Shown here: in pieces, positions 1 through 9,284 of the stretch
How positions within the stretch are numbered: position 1 is the stretch's first letter
Layout: each line of letters opens with the position of its first letter
Assembly: GCA_019239895.1 (NCBI GenBank)
Contig: JAFAZH010000019.1
Location: 103,059-167,058 of the forward strand
From: Abditibacteriaceae bacterium
GTDB lineage: Bacteria > Armatimonadota > Abditibacteriia > Abditibacteriales > Abditibacteriaceae
Direction of reading: 5' to 3'
Length of the DNA: 64,000 bases
Made by a program: the position numbers and the translations under genes
The notes under the pieces: model-generated
What the model saw: only the letters and a program-made list of their open reading frames with translations
Database searches by the model: none
What the model was told of the DNA's origin: nothing

Positions 1-1741
1 ACATGAACTATTTCGTCAATTAACCTGGATTCAAACTTTAGGTTGGATGTTACTGGCTCCAGCCCTCACTGCGACTTCCATTGCGGGTGAGCGCGAACGA
101 GGACTTCTAGAACAGGTGCAGCTTTCACCACTCTCGGCCTGGCGGATTGCGTGGGGTAAGTTGCTCTCCGCGCTTCTTATGATTGGCCTGCTGCTCGCGG
201 TGCCTTTACCCGTTATCGCTATCTGTTTCTTTCTAGGCGGCGTTTCACCTGCCGAATTTGGTGCGGCCCTGGCTTTGCAGGCGGCAACGGCTGCCACCTG
301 CGCCACCATTGGCCTCTTTTGCTCCGCGTGGTGCCGCCGCTCCAATGTCGCAATGGCTCTCGCTTTTGCGACTGTCTTTGGCTGGGGCATCAGTAGCTTT
401 ATTGCGCTCGTCCTTGCTGAAATTGGCAAAGCAGGCGGATTTTCTAAGGCTGATGTGCAAGGTACTGTCTGGGCGTTGCTGGACCTTTCTAAAACCAGTG
501 CACTCTGGGATTTGCTGAGCTTCTATAGCAGTAGTAACCCAGTTTATGCCGCGGTTAGCTTGAGTGAATTAGTGTCCAGCCTACCAGCGCCAAGTTTACT
601 AACAGTCATGGGAGATATTCCCTTATGGGCACTCTGCATCGCTCTCCAGACATGGATAACATTGTTTCTCCTCTGGTTAGCGGCACGCGCTTTACGCAAG
701 CCCTTTGTGGAACAGTACTGGTATGAAGTCTCCAAACGGCGGCGCAAGCACAAACCAAAGACCCTTCCCGCGCCCACCCCAACCGAAAATGAGACCCCTA
801 AGTCACGCGTGCGCCCGTTGCACTGGGAATTACCTTTAGCTTCCAGAATAGCTTTTGCGAATCCGATTTTGCAGCGTGAAATTCGTGGTAAGTTGCGCCT
901 GCGACGGGTCTCTCCCTTCTTCGGGGTCATCTTGACGATTATATTCCTGTGGCTACTGTATGATTATTGCACCGCCGTCTACCATGCCTTTATGAACAGC
1001 TACAACCGGGTAGATACCTGGTGGGCCTATTCCGGTCTGGCGTTGCTGGCGATAGCTCCCATAGCCGCCGTGATGAGTGCGGGAGCCTTTACCCGCGAGC
1101 GCGAATTGGGCACGCAGGAAGCCTTGCTCTTATCATTAATGAAACCCGTGGAGATCATTAGCGGCAAATTAATGGCAACGCTGCTAATCTGTGGCGTGGC
1201 TATTTTACCTTTAGTCCCGCTCATGATTCCCACCATTAGACACGTTTCGCCAGTCCACAACGTGTACAATGGCCTCGACGATGGCGTCGTGTATGATGGC
1301 GTTGCTCCCGGCTATGCAGTCGTGGCGCTGCTCCTCATTTTTGCCACCGCCTGGTGCTATACCATATGGGGCATGATGCTATCGTGGCTCTGCCGTCGCA
1401 CCGCTGTGGCCACGATTTGGACACTGGGCACCCTCTTTGCCGCCAATGCTTTCTTGCCACCGCTGATAGACCTCTATATTAATCGTCCCTACTCGTCTTA
1501 TTATTCTGGGGAAGCAAAGCAGATACTACTTTATTGTTGGCACCCTTTCCTGGCTTTTAGCTGGATGACCGATACCACAAGACATCCGCCACTAGCCTTT
1601 GCGCTCCTGGTCTGTGCTGTCCTATTCATTACGGGTTGCGGTTTAATGGTTCTGCTGATGCACTTGATGCAAGACGCGCCACGCGAGAGGGATCACAGTC
1701 AACACAGTCAACCTGGCAGATGGCTCTACCAAAAGCTTTAG
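1..1741 (+). CDS. ABC-2 type permease, internally duplicated, 5' end outside window
   Basis: Membrane subunit of an ABC exporter. The reading frame is open from base 2, and the residues before the first ATG (position 47) align with the paralogues downstream (ELF..LTWIQTLGWMLL), so the true start lies before the window. The protein has two homologous halves. Half one carries the loop TATSIAGERERGLLE and half two restarts near base 853 with FANPILQREIRGKLRLR followed by GAFTRERELGTQEALLLS. Each half has about six hydrophobic segments, the usual ABC-2 permease layout, so this is a fused dimer. It is first of four such paralogues in a row. No ATPase is visible nearby. Substrate unknown. Confidence 0.88.
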   Translation, partial: HELFRQLTWIQTLGWMLLAPALTATSIAGERERGLLEQVQLSPLSAWRIAWGKLLSALLMIGLLLAVPLPVIAICFFLGGVSPAEFGAALALQAATAATCATIGLFCSAWCRRSNVAMALAFATVFGWGISSFIALVLAEIGKAGGFSKADVQGTVWALLDLSKTSALWDLLSFYSSSNPVYAAVSLSELVSSLPAPSLLTVMGDIPLWALCIALQTWITLFLLWLAARALRKPFVEQYWYEVSKRRRKHKPKTLPAPTPTENETPKSRVRPLHWELPLASRIAFANPILQREIRGKLRLRRVSPFFGVILTIIFLWLLYDYCTAVYHAFMNSYNRVDTWWAYSGLALLAIAPIAAVMSAGAFTRERELGTQEALLLSLMKPVEIISGKLMATLLICGVAILPLVPLMIPTIRHVSPVHNVYNGLDDGVVYDGVAPGYAVVALLLIFATAWCYTIWGMMLSWLCRRTAVATIWTLGTLFAANAFLPPLIDLYINRPYSSYYSGEAKQILLYCWHPFLAFSWMTDTTRHPPLAFALLVCAVLFITGCGLMVLLMHLMQDAPRERDHSQHSQPGRWLYQKL

Positions 1742-1861
1742 GAGCCGTTAGCAAGTCTTATGAGTTATCTAAAAGTAGAGAGCCAATAACCGCGTCTCTA
1801 CCGGCCCCTCCTAACTTCCCCTCTGCCAAGGGGGAAGGGCTTCTCGATAGCTGGTCAATTT
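1742..1861. other. intergenic spacer with a C/G-rich hairpin
   Basis: A 120-base spacer between the first permease and a small membrane protein. Around 1812-1840 it holds a short imperfect palindrome (CCCCTCTGCCAAGGGG) of a kind often scattered in bacterial intergenic DNA. It could act as a weak terminator or be a repeat remnant. No promoter is convincing. Confidence 0.3.
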
Positions 1862-2209
1862 ATGAAAAATATCAAATGGCGCAAATTCCTAATGGCCTTA
1901 CTCTGGGCGGAGACATTCATTGCGTTTCCTATGTGGCTGGGGTCTGTGGCCTTTTATGCCATGATACTTAATCCCCGTTATCAAGAATTTTGCTTGCGGT
2001 TTGGAATTTGGGGGATTACTCTTGGTATGACATTGCCAAAACTACCGCTTAACATGCTGGGCGTATTAGTAGGCTATTGCACTGGGATATTCGTAGGATG
2101 CCGATTATACGGCAAACACCGCTTTTCCTCATGGATATTGGGGGAGAAAGAGATTTGGCTTCTGTCCAAATTCACCAGGCGCATACTAAGCTTGATTCCA
2201 GGGAGATGA
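1862..2209 (+). CDS. small membrane protein, unknown
   Basis: A 115-residue protein with two or three hydrophobic stretches (about residues 9-33 and 45-80) and a basic C-terminus. I do not recognise a family. It lies between two ABC-2 permeases on the same strand. Its stop TGA (2207-2209) overlaps an ATG at 2206, which suggests translational coupling with the next permease, and it may be an accessory subunit. Its lower G+C look and lack of a recognisable domain leave open that it is a chance reading frame. Confidence 0.5.
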   Translation: MKNIKWRKFLMALLWAETFIAFPMWLGSVAFYAMILNPRYQEFCLRFGIWGITLGMTLPKLPLNMLGVLVGYCTGIFVGCRLYGKHRFSSWILGEKEIWLLSKFTRRILSLIPGR

Positions 2210-2211
2210 GA

Positions 2212-4359
2212 ATGCAACTCAATCCAATCTTGACCAGAGATATGCGCGCACGCTGGCGGGGGTGGCGGGCCTTTGGCCTCGTCTTCGTTTATGCCACGCT
2301 GCTGGCTCTCTTGATGTGGTGGCAATACAAGAACCTGTTTGCTTCGCCAACTTTCGCCAACGACACTGACCCGCGTCAGCGCATGGCCTTTATGGGCAAC
2401 TCCCTCTTTCGCGGCTTAACAACCATACAGATATTTGGTTGGATGCTGCTGGCCCCGGCCCTGACCGCCACTTCCATTGCCGGAGAACGCGAGCAGGGCC
2501 TGCTGGAATCGCTGCAACTATCCAGTTTATCGCCCTGGCGCATTCTCATGGGCAAGCTGTTATCGGTAGTGGCTTTTCTGGTTTTGATGCTGCTGATACC
2601 CCTGCCTATTACCGCCGTCTGCTTTATGTTGGGTGGCGTTTCGCCCGGTGAATTTGCACTCGCTCTTGGGCTGCAAATCGTCACGGCCCTCACTTGCTCT
2701 TTACTAGGCTTAGCCGCCTCGGCCTGGAGCCAGCGCGCCAATGTCGCGCTGGGTAAGTCCTTTATCTATACCCTCATCTGGAGCGTTGGCACCATCGTTG
2801 TTGCCGATAATCTCGGTGGGCCAATAGGCTTGCTTAAATTGACCAGCCCCCTCTTCCTGGCGCAGCAGATGAGCGAATTATATGGCACAGTGATTCAATT
2901 AAGCGGGCCTGGAAGTAGCCTCATCAGTGGCCCTGGCAGTGTCACTACGGTGATTCAGACGACGGGTGGGTTCGCGCTCTTGAACAACAGTATTCTCTCC
3001 TATGGCCCAATCACCATAGCTTCCAGGAGCTTTCCCCTATCCCTTTCCAGTTCTATCATTAATAGCACTGGTGCAGTGTGGAGAACTCCGTGGGCCATTT
3101 GCATTGGCTTTCAGGCCGCATTATCGCTGCTGTTGCTTTTATTAGCCGTGCGCGGCATTCGTAAATCGCTGGATGCACAATATTGGATTGAACGCAAAAG
3201 CTGGATTGAGAAATTAAAGCGTTACATTCCCCAACCTGACCCCAATGCCGAAGTGCCCCAAGACTCTACGCAGCGATTGAAGCAGAAAACTCGCCAGGCC
3301 CTGTGGTGGGAGTTTCCAGCCATCTCGTGGCTGCGCTTTGCTAATCCCATCTTACAGCGCGAGGTGCGCAATAAACTGCGGTTGCGCTGGGCCGAGTGGA
3401 AAGGTGGCTTAATCCGCCTGTGCTTGGCTTGTGGGTTTCTTTATTACTACATCAACTGGCTGGCTACCGCGATTTTCTTTGTGCAATTGAGAGCACGCAT
3501 TGCGTGGCAAATGGCCTATTTTACCTTAGGGGCTATAGTGATCACCTCTGCCGTGCTGGGAGCCAGTGCTATCACCCGCGAGCGCGAAGCGGGCACCTGG
3601 GAAGGCTTGGGGCTGTCGCTGCTATCGCCGCGCAAAATTCTCACCGGCAAGCTTATCTCGCTCTTGTTCTCTTGTCTGCTCTATTCCCTACCCCTATGGC
3701 TGCTTATGCTCGGCTGCACCAATTTTGATTTGGGTCTAAAAAATTCCGCAGCATTCAATGCGGTTGACTCTTTAAGCGGTGGCGTAATGATTTTCAATAC
3801 CCTGTCAGCCTTGTTGATTATCGGTGCAACAGCCTGGGGCTGCATGGCATGGGCAATGCTGATTTCGTGGCGTTACCGGCGCACACCTGTGGCGGTTGGG
3901 TGGACTTTAGGTTTTTACCTGGCTTTATTCATTCTGTTACCAGCTTTTCTCAGTTACACCCGTGATACCTCCATCCCCTCAACAGGGCGCTACCTCAACG
4001 TCTATAGTTATCCTGCCACTATTACTATTAGTCCCGGCCTGAGCTCCAACTGGGGAAGTTGGCAAAGTTCCAGTTCCATGTCGTTGGAATTTAATCCTGA
4101 GACACTGGTGTTCTGGCGTTGGGTGCATCCCGTTCTGGCGCTTGGTTATTTATCCAACTACTCGCGGGTAGACTACTGGCGAAGCTCCGCCGTTCAATCT
4201 GATCCGGTAACCGATGGGCTTATCCCGGCTATCGCGCTTAGCACCTTATGGCTCATCTTTGGTTTCATCCCATTAGGGGTATTGCATTACTTGATGCGCG
4301 ACAACCCACGAGAACGTGATTGGAAGCAACGGGAAGGCTGGCTGTATACTCCATTGTAG
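2212..4359 (+). CDS. ABC-2 type permease, internally duplicated
   Basis: Membrane component of an ABC exporter, 715 aa, the longest of the four paralogues. The start at 2212 is preferred over upstream ATGs because GGGAG lies six bases upstream and the N-terminus MQLNPILTRDMRARWR then matches the starts of the next two paralogues. Half one holds TSIAGEREQGLLESLQLSSL. Half two begins near base 3337 with FANPILQREVRNKLRLR and continues with GASAITREREAGTWEGLGLS. It differs from its neighbours by an extra roughly 80-residue Gly/Ser/Thr-rich segment between the halves (about bases 2850-3080) and a second one near 3960-4090. Both may form extracytoplasmic loops. Fifteen bases separate it from the next gene. 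Confidence 0.9.
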   Translation: MQLNPILTRDMRARWRGWRAFGLVFVYATLLALLMWWQYKNLFASPTFANDTDPRQRMAFMGNSLFRGLTTIQIFGWMLLAPALTATSIAGEREQGLLESLQLSSLSPWRILMGKLLSVVAFLVLMLLIPLPITAVCFMLGGVSPGEFALALGLQIVTALTCSLLGLAASAWSQRANVALGKSFIYTLIWSVGTIVVADNLGGPIGLLKLTSPLFLAQQMSELYGTVIQLSGPGSSLISGPGSVTTVIQTTGGFALLNNSILSYGPITIASRSFPLSLSSSIINSTGAVWRTPWAICIGFQAALSLLLLLLAVRGIRKSLDAQYWIERKSWIEKLKRYIPQPDPNAEVPQDSTQRLKQKTRQALWWEFPAISWLRFANPILQREVRNKLRLRWAEWKGGLIRLCLACGFLYYYINWLATAIFFVQLRARIAWQMAYFTLGAIVITSAVLGASAITREREAGTWEGLGLSLLSPRKILTGKLISLLFSCLLYSLPLWLLMLGCTNFDLGLKNSAAFNAVDSLSGGVMIFNTLSALLIIGATAWGCMAWAMLISWRYRRTPVAVGWTLGFYLALFILLPAFLSYTRDTSIPSTGRYLNVYSYPATITISPGLSSNWGSWQSSSSMSLEFNPETLVFWRWVHPVLALGYLSNYSRVDYWRSSAVQSDPVTDGLIPAIALSTLWLIFGFIPLGVLHYLMRDNPRERDWKQREGWLYTPL

Positions 4360-4374
4360 TGGTGCCTCACGTTT

Positions 4375-6102
4375 ATGGAGTTGAATCCAATCCTCCAGCG
4401 CGAAGTTCGTGCGCGCTGGCGTCGCTTACCGGCTTTTGCTACCGTCTTTGGCTATGCCGCCCTGTTCTCGGTTTTAATGGGTGCTGTTTACGCGCAATAC
4501 GCTAAGACCTTTCACTTCGATCCACAGCAGAACTCAGCGGCTTTAGGTCATGAATTATTTGTCACCCTGACCTGGATGCAAACTTTGGGCTGGATGCTGT
4601 TAGCTCCCCTGCTCACGGTGACTTCTATCACGGCAGAGCGGGAGGCTGGCCTGCTTGAAGCCTTGCAACTATCTCCTCTCACACCCCTGCGCATTGTAAC
4701 GGGCAAGTTGCTCTCTGCCCTTTCTTTTATGGCTTTGATGCTCCTGGTGCCGCTACCGGCCATTGCAGTTTGCTTTCAACTGGGCGGCGTTTCACCTTAT
4801 GAATTTATGCAGGCTTTGCTACTGCATATAACAACGGCGGTAACAGGGGCCATTATCGGTCTGAATTGTTCAGCCTGGAGCCGTCGCACCGCCACCGCGT
4901 TAGGGGCCGTTGCCGCTTCTCTGCTGGTGCTAAACCTCGCCTGCTTATACCTTGGCCCAATTCTATGGTACGCCCACCCTATCGTTGCTACTCTAGCTAT
5001 CTTTAATCCCGAATTCGGTTTTGCATCATGGGCCGAGAGTATGCTGGTTCAAGTCACGCTCTCCTGCTTTCTCGTCTATAACGCGGCAGGGGCTTTGCTG
5101 CGCCCCCTGAATGAGAACTCACCGCCCCCCATTTTGATGGATGCCGCCGGTTCACAGTTGGCCCCGGCACCGACCCACGAGGAGAATCAGGTTAATCTCC
5201 TGGCTGCTGGCACTTCCCCCTCATCCGAAATTACCATAGAAGGCACCGACCACTTTCCCTTTGTGCGCTGGTGGCAGGTGCCATTGCCCGCCCACTGGCG
5301 GTTTGCTAACCCTATCTTACAGCGCGAGCTTCGACACAAATTTCGTTTTCGCCAGGAATCCGCTTATGGTCAGTTCGACCTCGCGCCAGTTTCCTTTATT
5401 GTCATCACCTGTTTCTTCTTGCTCGTTGAGGCATTCTGCTTTATGGGCGTGTTGCTGCAACCCGACGTACGCGCTAATCTCTGGTGGCTTCACGCCTATG
5501 GGTGGCTGTTTATAGTTATTGCTGCCTCTGCATTAATGGGAGCATCCGCTTTTGCGCGGGAGCGGGAAGCGGGACTCTTAGAACCGCTGCTGCTGTCCTC
5601 TCTCTCGCCCCGGGAAATCTTGTGGGGCAAGCTCTGCGCTCCGCTCTTGGCCTGTTGTTATTATTCGCTACCTGTGCTGTTAGCAATGGTACTCTGTATA
5701 GACATCATCCCCGCTTTCATGACGGGCATTTCACCGCTGCAAGCAATCGCCACATTACTGATAGTTGGGGCCGCCGCTTGGTGCTATACAGCATTAGGGC
5801 TTTGTCTCTCCTGGTGTTGTAAGCGTCTCTCCATCGCTTTGACCTGGACTCTTGTAGGCTTGTTCACGTCACTGCTTTGCGCACCGCTGCTGTTGAATGC
5901 TTTTGGCGATTCATCCTGGTGGCAGCCAGGGCATCCTTTCCTGGCACTGGCAGCAGTAAGCCATCGCAGGGACGCTTTTAGCATCGCTGCCACGACACTA
6001 CCCTGCGCCCTTATACTCTTTGGTGTTGGCTGTATCCTGCTGCTGTGGCTGGCGTGGGCGATGCGCTACGGGGCACGCGAGAAAGACCGCAAAAGACAAT
6101 GA
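4375..6102 (+). CDS. ABC-2 type permease, internally duplicated
   Basis: A 575-aa paralogue of the flanking permeases that begins MELNPILQREVRARWRR. Half one has the loop TSITAEREAGLLEALQLSPL. A hydrophilic linker near bases 5100-5270 joins it to half two, which starts FANPILQRELRHKFRFR and carries GASAFAREREAGLLEPLLLS. About twelve transmembrane segments are expected. It follows the previous gene by 15 bases, so it is co-transcribed with it. The repeated motif NPIL.RE.R, seen at the start of each half, marks the cytoplasmic entry of an ABC-2 unit. Substrate unknown. Confidence 0.9.
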   Translation: MELNPILQREVRARWRRLPAFATVFGYAALFSVLMGAVYAQYAKTFHFDPQQNSAALGHELFVTLTWMQTLGWMLLAPLLTVTSITAEREAGLLEALQLSPLTPLRIVTGKLLSALSFMALMLLVPLPAIAVCFQLGGVSPYEFMQALLLHITTAVTGAIIGLNCSAWSRRTATALGAVAASLLVLNLACLYLGPILWYAHPIVATLAIFNPEFGFASWAESMLVQVTLSCFLVYNAAGALLRPLNENSPPPILMDAAGSQLAPAPTHEENQVNLLAAGTSPSSEITIEGTDHFPFVRWWQVPLPAHWRFANPILQRELRHKFRFRQESAYGQFDLAPVSFIVITCFFLLVEAFCFMGVLLQPDVRANLWWLHAYGWLFIVIAASALMGASAFAREREAGLLEPLLLSSLSPREILWGKLCAPLLACCYYSLPVLLAMVLCIDIIPAFMTGISPLQAIATLLIVGAAAWCYTALGLCLSWCCKRLSIALTWTLVGLFTSLLCAPLLLNAFGDSSWWQPGHPFLALAAVSHRRDAFSIAATTLPCALILFGVGCILLLWLAWAMRYGAREKDRKRQ

Positions 6103-6200
6103 ACCACCGATAAACACAGATGTTTTTAGATGCTGGATGATAGATGCTTTTAGTTGACCTCTCTCCTTATCCGTGTCCATCTGTGTGCATCTGTGGCTAA
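6103..6200. repeat. intergenic imperfect palindrome
   Basis: The arms at 6104-6122 and 6178-6196 match at about 15 of 19 positions (CACAGATG cores), leaving a 55-base centre. The sequence fills nearly the whole gap between permeases three and four. It looks like a dispersed palindromic repeat rather than a gene; no second copy was seen in this window. Confidence 0.5.
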
Positions 6201-6209
6201 ACATTTATT

Positions 6210-8009
6210 ATGGAATGGAATCCTGTTCTGACCCGCGAGATGAGGGTGCGCTGGCGCGATGGACGCGCTTTTGTCCTGATGTTGGCCTATGCCACCTTCT
6301 TTGCTCTGGTTTTGGGTTGGTCGTACCGGGGGCTGTCCTCATCTCTCGCGCATAACCCTGGTTGGGGTAATATGATGGCCCTGGGGCGTCAGTTATTCAG
6401 CGCCTTGACCTGGATGCAGACTCTCGGTTGGATGCTGATCGCGCCTTCCTTGACGGCCACCTCGATTGCAGGCGAACGAGAACAGGGACTCCTGGAAGGC
6501 TTGCAACTCTCACCTCTCGTGCCCTCGCGCATCGTGTGGGGCAAACTGTTGGCAGCTTGCTCGTTTATCGCTTTGATGATCTTAGCTTCGCTCCCGATTG
6601 TGGCGACCTGCTTTTTATTGGGGGGTGTCTCGCCTGCCGATTTCATGCTCGCGTTGCTGCTGCATGTTGTGACCGCAACCACCGGGGCTATTATTGGCTT
6701 AACTTGCTCGGCCTGGAGTCGGCGCGGTAGCATCGCCCTGCGCATGACCTTCGCTCTCATCATTATGTGGAACATTGGCAGTGCAATTGCCTATTTAACA
6801 ACCATAGCCTTTCGATTACCTGCTTCCACTGGCACCACCGCCACAGTCAACTGGCGGATTCTCTTCTTGCACCTCTTTGGCTACACCAATCCCATCCTTG
6901 CCTCCTTTGCTCTAGTCGGGAATATGCCGCGTGCGGTGCCGTGGATTGTGGCTTCTTTGCCCTGGGCTATGCCACCCTGGGCTATTTCGATTATTTTTCA
7001 GTGCGCGTTATCCGCGGCCCTGTTGTGGTCAGCCACTCGTGCCTTGCGCAAGCCATTCCAGGAACAGTATTGGATTGAAGGGAAGAAAATCGTTGCTCCC
7101 CCTCGCCGTAAAGCCCGTGAATTGAATGCTACTGTTGCCCCTATTAGGTCTAATGCAGACAACGCGCAATCCCCGTGGTGGGAGTTACCCCTTTCGTCGT
7201 TGGTACAATTCTCTAATCCAGTTCTCCAACGCGAATGGCGGGGCAAATTGCGGATGCGCAAAGCGCCACTACTGGTGATTGTGTTCGAGTCGGCTTTAGG
7301 GTTGATCGTTGGCTATTATTATTTTCAAGCTTTGTGGTGGGCGTTCTTTGAACCGTCGTCGCGCCAGACCATCTGGTGGGTGCTGGCCGTGATTGCCATT
7401 ATCGTAGTGGGGTTATCTTGTGCCATCATGGGCGCAGGGGCTTTCACTCGTGAACGCGAAGCTCAAACGTGGGAAGCCCTCAACCTTTCTCTCTTGTCAC
7501 CGCGCCAAATTATCACAGGCAAATTAGTCGCACCTCTCCTCGCATGTATGATCTACTCCCTCCCGCTGTGGCCACTCTTGTTGCCCTGCATCCGCAGCAC
7601 AGTCTCTACTGGCGATAGTTCGCAGGGCATCGCATTTACACAAGCAATAGCAACAGCCCTGGTGTTTGGCGGCATGGCCTGGTGCTACACCATCATGGGC
7701 ATGTTCATTTCATGGCGCTGTCGCCGCATGGCCGCAGCCGTGGGATGGACACTCGGCACGCTCTTCTTCCTCAACGTCTTTCTACCGATCTTCATAGGGT
7801 TTTCGGTTGGCTCAGGTCCAGCACTTGACGTGGTGCGTTGGTGGCAGCCACTCATTACCTTTTTATATCTGGGCACTCGCACCCAAGCTGGAAGCGTGCT
7901 GTTTAACGGTACTCTGATCGCCCTCGTGTTTGGGGTCGTGGGGAGTATATTACTGGGTTTTCTATACCGCTCCATGCATGTTACCTGGCGCGAAAGAGAA
8001 GACTCGTGA
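6210..8009 (+). CDS. ABC-2 type permease, internally duplicated
   Basis: The fourth consecutive paralogue, 599 aa, starting MEWNPVLTREMRVRWRDGR. Half one carries TSIAGEREQGLLEGLQLSPL. Half two starts near base 7210 with FSNPVLQREWRGKLRMR and has GAGAFTREREAQTWEALNLS. It is an integral membrane exporter subunit with a basic linker (around 7080-7140) between the halves. It is the last gene of the run and is followed by a long inverted repeat that may terminate transcription. Confidence 0.9.
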   Translation: MEWNPVLTREMRVRWRDGRAFVLMLAYATFFALVLGWSYRGLSSSLAHNPGWGNMMALGRQLFSALTWMQTLGWMLIAPSLTATSIAGEREQGLLEGLQLSPLVPSRIVWGKLLAACSFIALMILASLPIVATCFLLGGVSPADFMLALLLHVVTATTGAIIGLTCSAWSRRGSIALRMTFALIIMWNIGSAIAYLTTIAFRLPASTGTTATVNWRILFLHLFGYTNPILASFALVGNMPRAVPWIVASLPWAMPPWAISIIFQCALSAALLWSATRALRKPFQEQYWIEGKKIVAPPRRKARELNATVAPIRSNADNAQSPWWELPLSSLVQFSNPVLQREWRGKLRMRKAPLLVIVFESALGLIVGYYYFQALWWAFFEPSSRQTIWWVLAVIAIIVVGLSCAIMGAGAFTREREAQTWEALNLSLLSPRQIITGKLVAPLLACMIYSLPLWPLLLPCIRSTVSTGDSSQGIAFTQAIATALVFGGMAWCYTIMGMFISWRCRRMAAAVGWTLGTLFFLNVFLPIFIGFSVGSGPALDVVRWWQPLITFLYLGTRTQAGSVLFNGTLIALVFGVVGSILLGFLYRSMHVTWREREDS

Positions 8010-8054
8010 TAGAGAAGCCCTCTATAAAATCAAACTTGCAGTGAAGCAGAATAC

Positions 8055-8168
8055 TCTGTCATGCTGAGCGCAGCGAAGCATCTACCCTACGGAGTTATAA
8101 AACTATTGGCTTCACTACAGCTCTATGCACACTCATACCAGATGCTTCGCTGCGCTCAGCATGACAGA
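8055..8168. repeat. palindromic repeat, family A copy 1
   Basis: Perfect 29-base inverted repeat, arms 8055-8083 and 8140-8168 (core ATGCTGAGCGCAGCGAAGCA), with a 56-base centre. A second copy with the same arms and a similar centre lies at 48496-48607. Sitting between converging genes it could form a strong hairpin and serve as a bidirectional terminator. It resembles non-autonomous MITE or REP-like elements. Confidence 0.85.
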
Positions 8169-8211
8169 CTCTTACTAAGAGAAACTTCCTCTTGAAGCAA
8201 CCTCAAGGCAA

Positions 8212-9057
8212 CTATGCAGTTACTGCTGCCAATAACCGTCGGCAGCCATCGGCCCAGAGAGGCAACGATTCATCCGGGTCAGCGCCAAGGCTATTGCCAA
8301 AGTATTCAGCCGAAAGATAGCCTTTGAATCCTTCCTCTTGCAACCAGGTCAGCATTTCTGGCAGGGGCAGAATACCTTCACCAAATGGACAAATGGAATT
8401 GGCATCGGCGCTCCTGGCATCATGAAAGTGCGTATGCGCGATAATGCCCTTTAAGAATTGTTTCGTCTGAGAGAAGTCTTCACCGTTTAACTGGGGATGC
8501 ATCACGTCCCAGTTGCAGCGCACGGCAGGATGATTCACCTGTTGGATAACGGCGGCGACATCACGACCTAAGCGAAAGTAATCGTGTGTTTCCAACCACA
8601 GCGCGACGCCCCGCGCTTGCGCTTCAACAGCGATGGCACTTAAATTATGAGCAGCCCACGCGATAGCATCCTCGCGTGCAATAGCAGGGTCATCAGCGGA
8701 GCCTTCAGCCGTGGCAGGGTCACGCACTGGCTCACCACCAAATACCCGCAAGCCGCGCGCTCCTAAATCGGCAGCCAGGTCGAGCAAAGGCAAAGCGGCT
8801 GCACATTCTGCCTGGCCCGCCGCGCCATTTCTGGCAAACTTTAGACTCGTGGCCACGCAGGGAATTTCCAGGCCAGCATCCGCGAAACGCTGGGCCGCTC
8901 GCTGACGCACTTCCGGGGGCGTGTCCGCTTCAAGGCCATGACAGTGGTTACTATCTACCCGCACTTCAACTCCGTCATAGCCGTAACACAATGCGCCATC
9001 TATTATCTCGGCCACTGTCCACTCAGGACAGGCAAAGGTCATAAAAGATAGTTTCAA
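8212..9057 (-). CDS. sugar phosphate isomerase/epimerase (xylose isomerase-like TIM barrel)
   Basis: A 281-aa cytoplasmic enzyme of the AP-endonuclease-2/xylose-isomerase-like fold, which isomerises or epimerises sugars or ketoacids with a divalent metal. The metal-binding positions are recognisable: Glu in WLETHDYF, Asp in NWDVMHP, His in HTHFHDA and Glu in LSAEYFG. The start is TTG, chosen because AGGAG lies about eight bases upstream and MKLSFMTFACPEW matches family N-termini. It stands alone, convergent with the permease run and divergent from the diguanylate cyclase. The exact substrate cannot be told from sequence. Confidence 0.85.
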   Translation of the reverse strand: MKLSFMTFACPEWTVAEIIDGALCYGYDGVEVRVDSNHCHGLEADTPPEVRQRAAQRFADAGLEIPCVATSLKFARNGAAGQAECAAALPLLDLAADLGARGLRVFGGEPVRDPATAEGSADDPAIAREDAIAWAAHNLSAIAVEAQARGVALWLETHDYFRLGRDVAAVIQQVNHPAVRCNWDVMHPQLNGEDFSQTKQFLKGIIAHTHFHDARSADANSICPFGEGILPLPEMLTWLQEEGFKGYLSAEYFGNSLGADPDESLPLWADGCRRLLAAVTA

Positions 9058-9284
9058 AGTATTCTCCTCTTAAATTGATGGCTAAAGCTCTAGTTCGCTT
9101 AATGTACTTACCCTTGCCAAGCTTTGGCCCGGTTTTAGCTCTATAGCTCTTAGGTATAACTGGCAATTTCATGCCACGCTGCTTTCCCCAACACGCAATA
9201 AGTGTTATGCTAAAGTATTAAAATTAGCCACTGTGGGGCATTGACACGACAACTGTAGCCTATGCTTGATACTTCAACAAGAGC
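9058..9284. promoter_or_regulatory. divergent intergenic region with candidate promoters
   Basis: This 227-base gap separates two divergent genes and must hold both promoters. On the + strand TGTTATGCTAAAG (about 9203-9215) resembles an extended -10 box. TTGACA at 9241-9246 resembles a -35 box but lacks a well-spaced partner. These assignments are by eye and weak. Confidence 0.3.

Noticed and set aside
2077..2211. Upstream extension of the second permease
   Set aside because: Overlaps the small membrane protein gene and lacks the shared N-terminus that begins at 2212.
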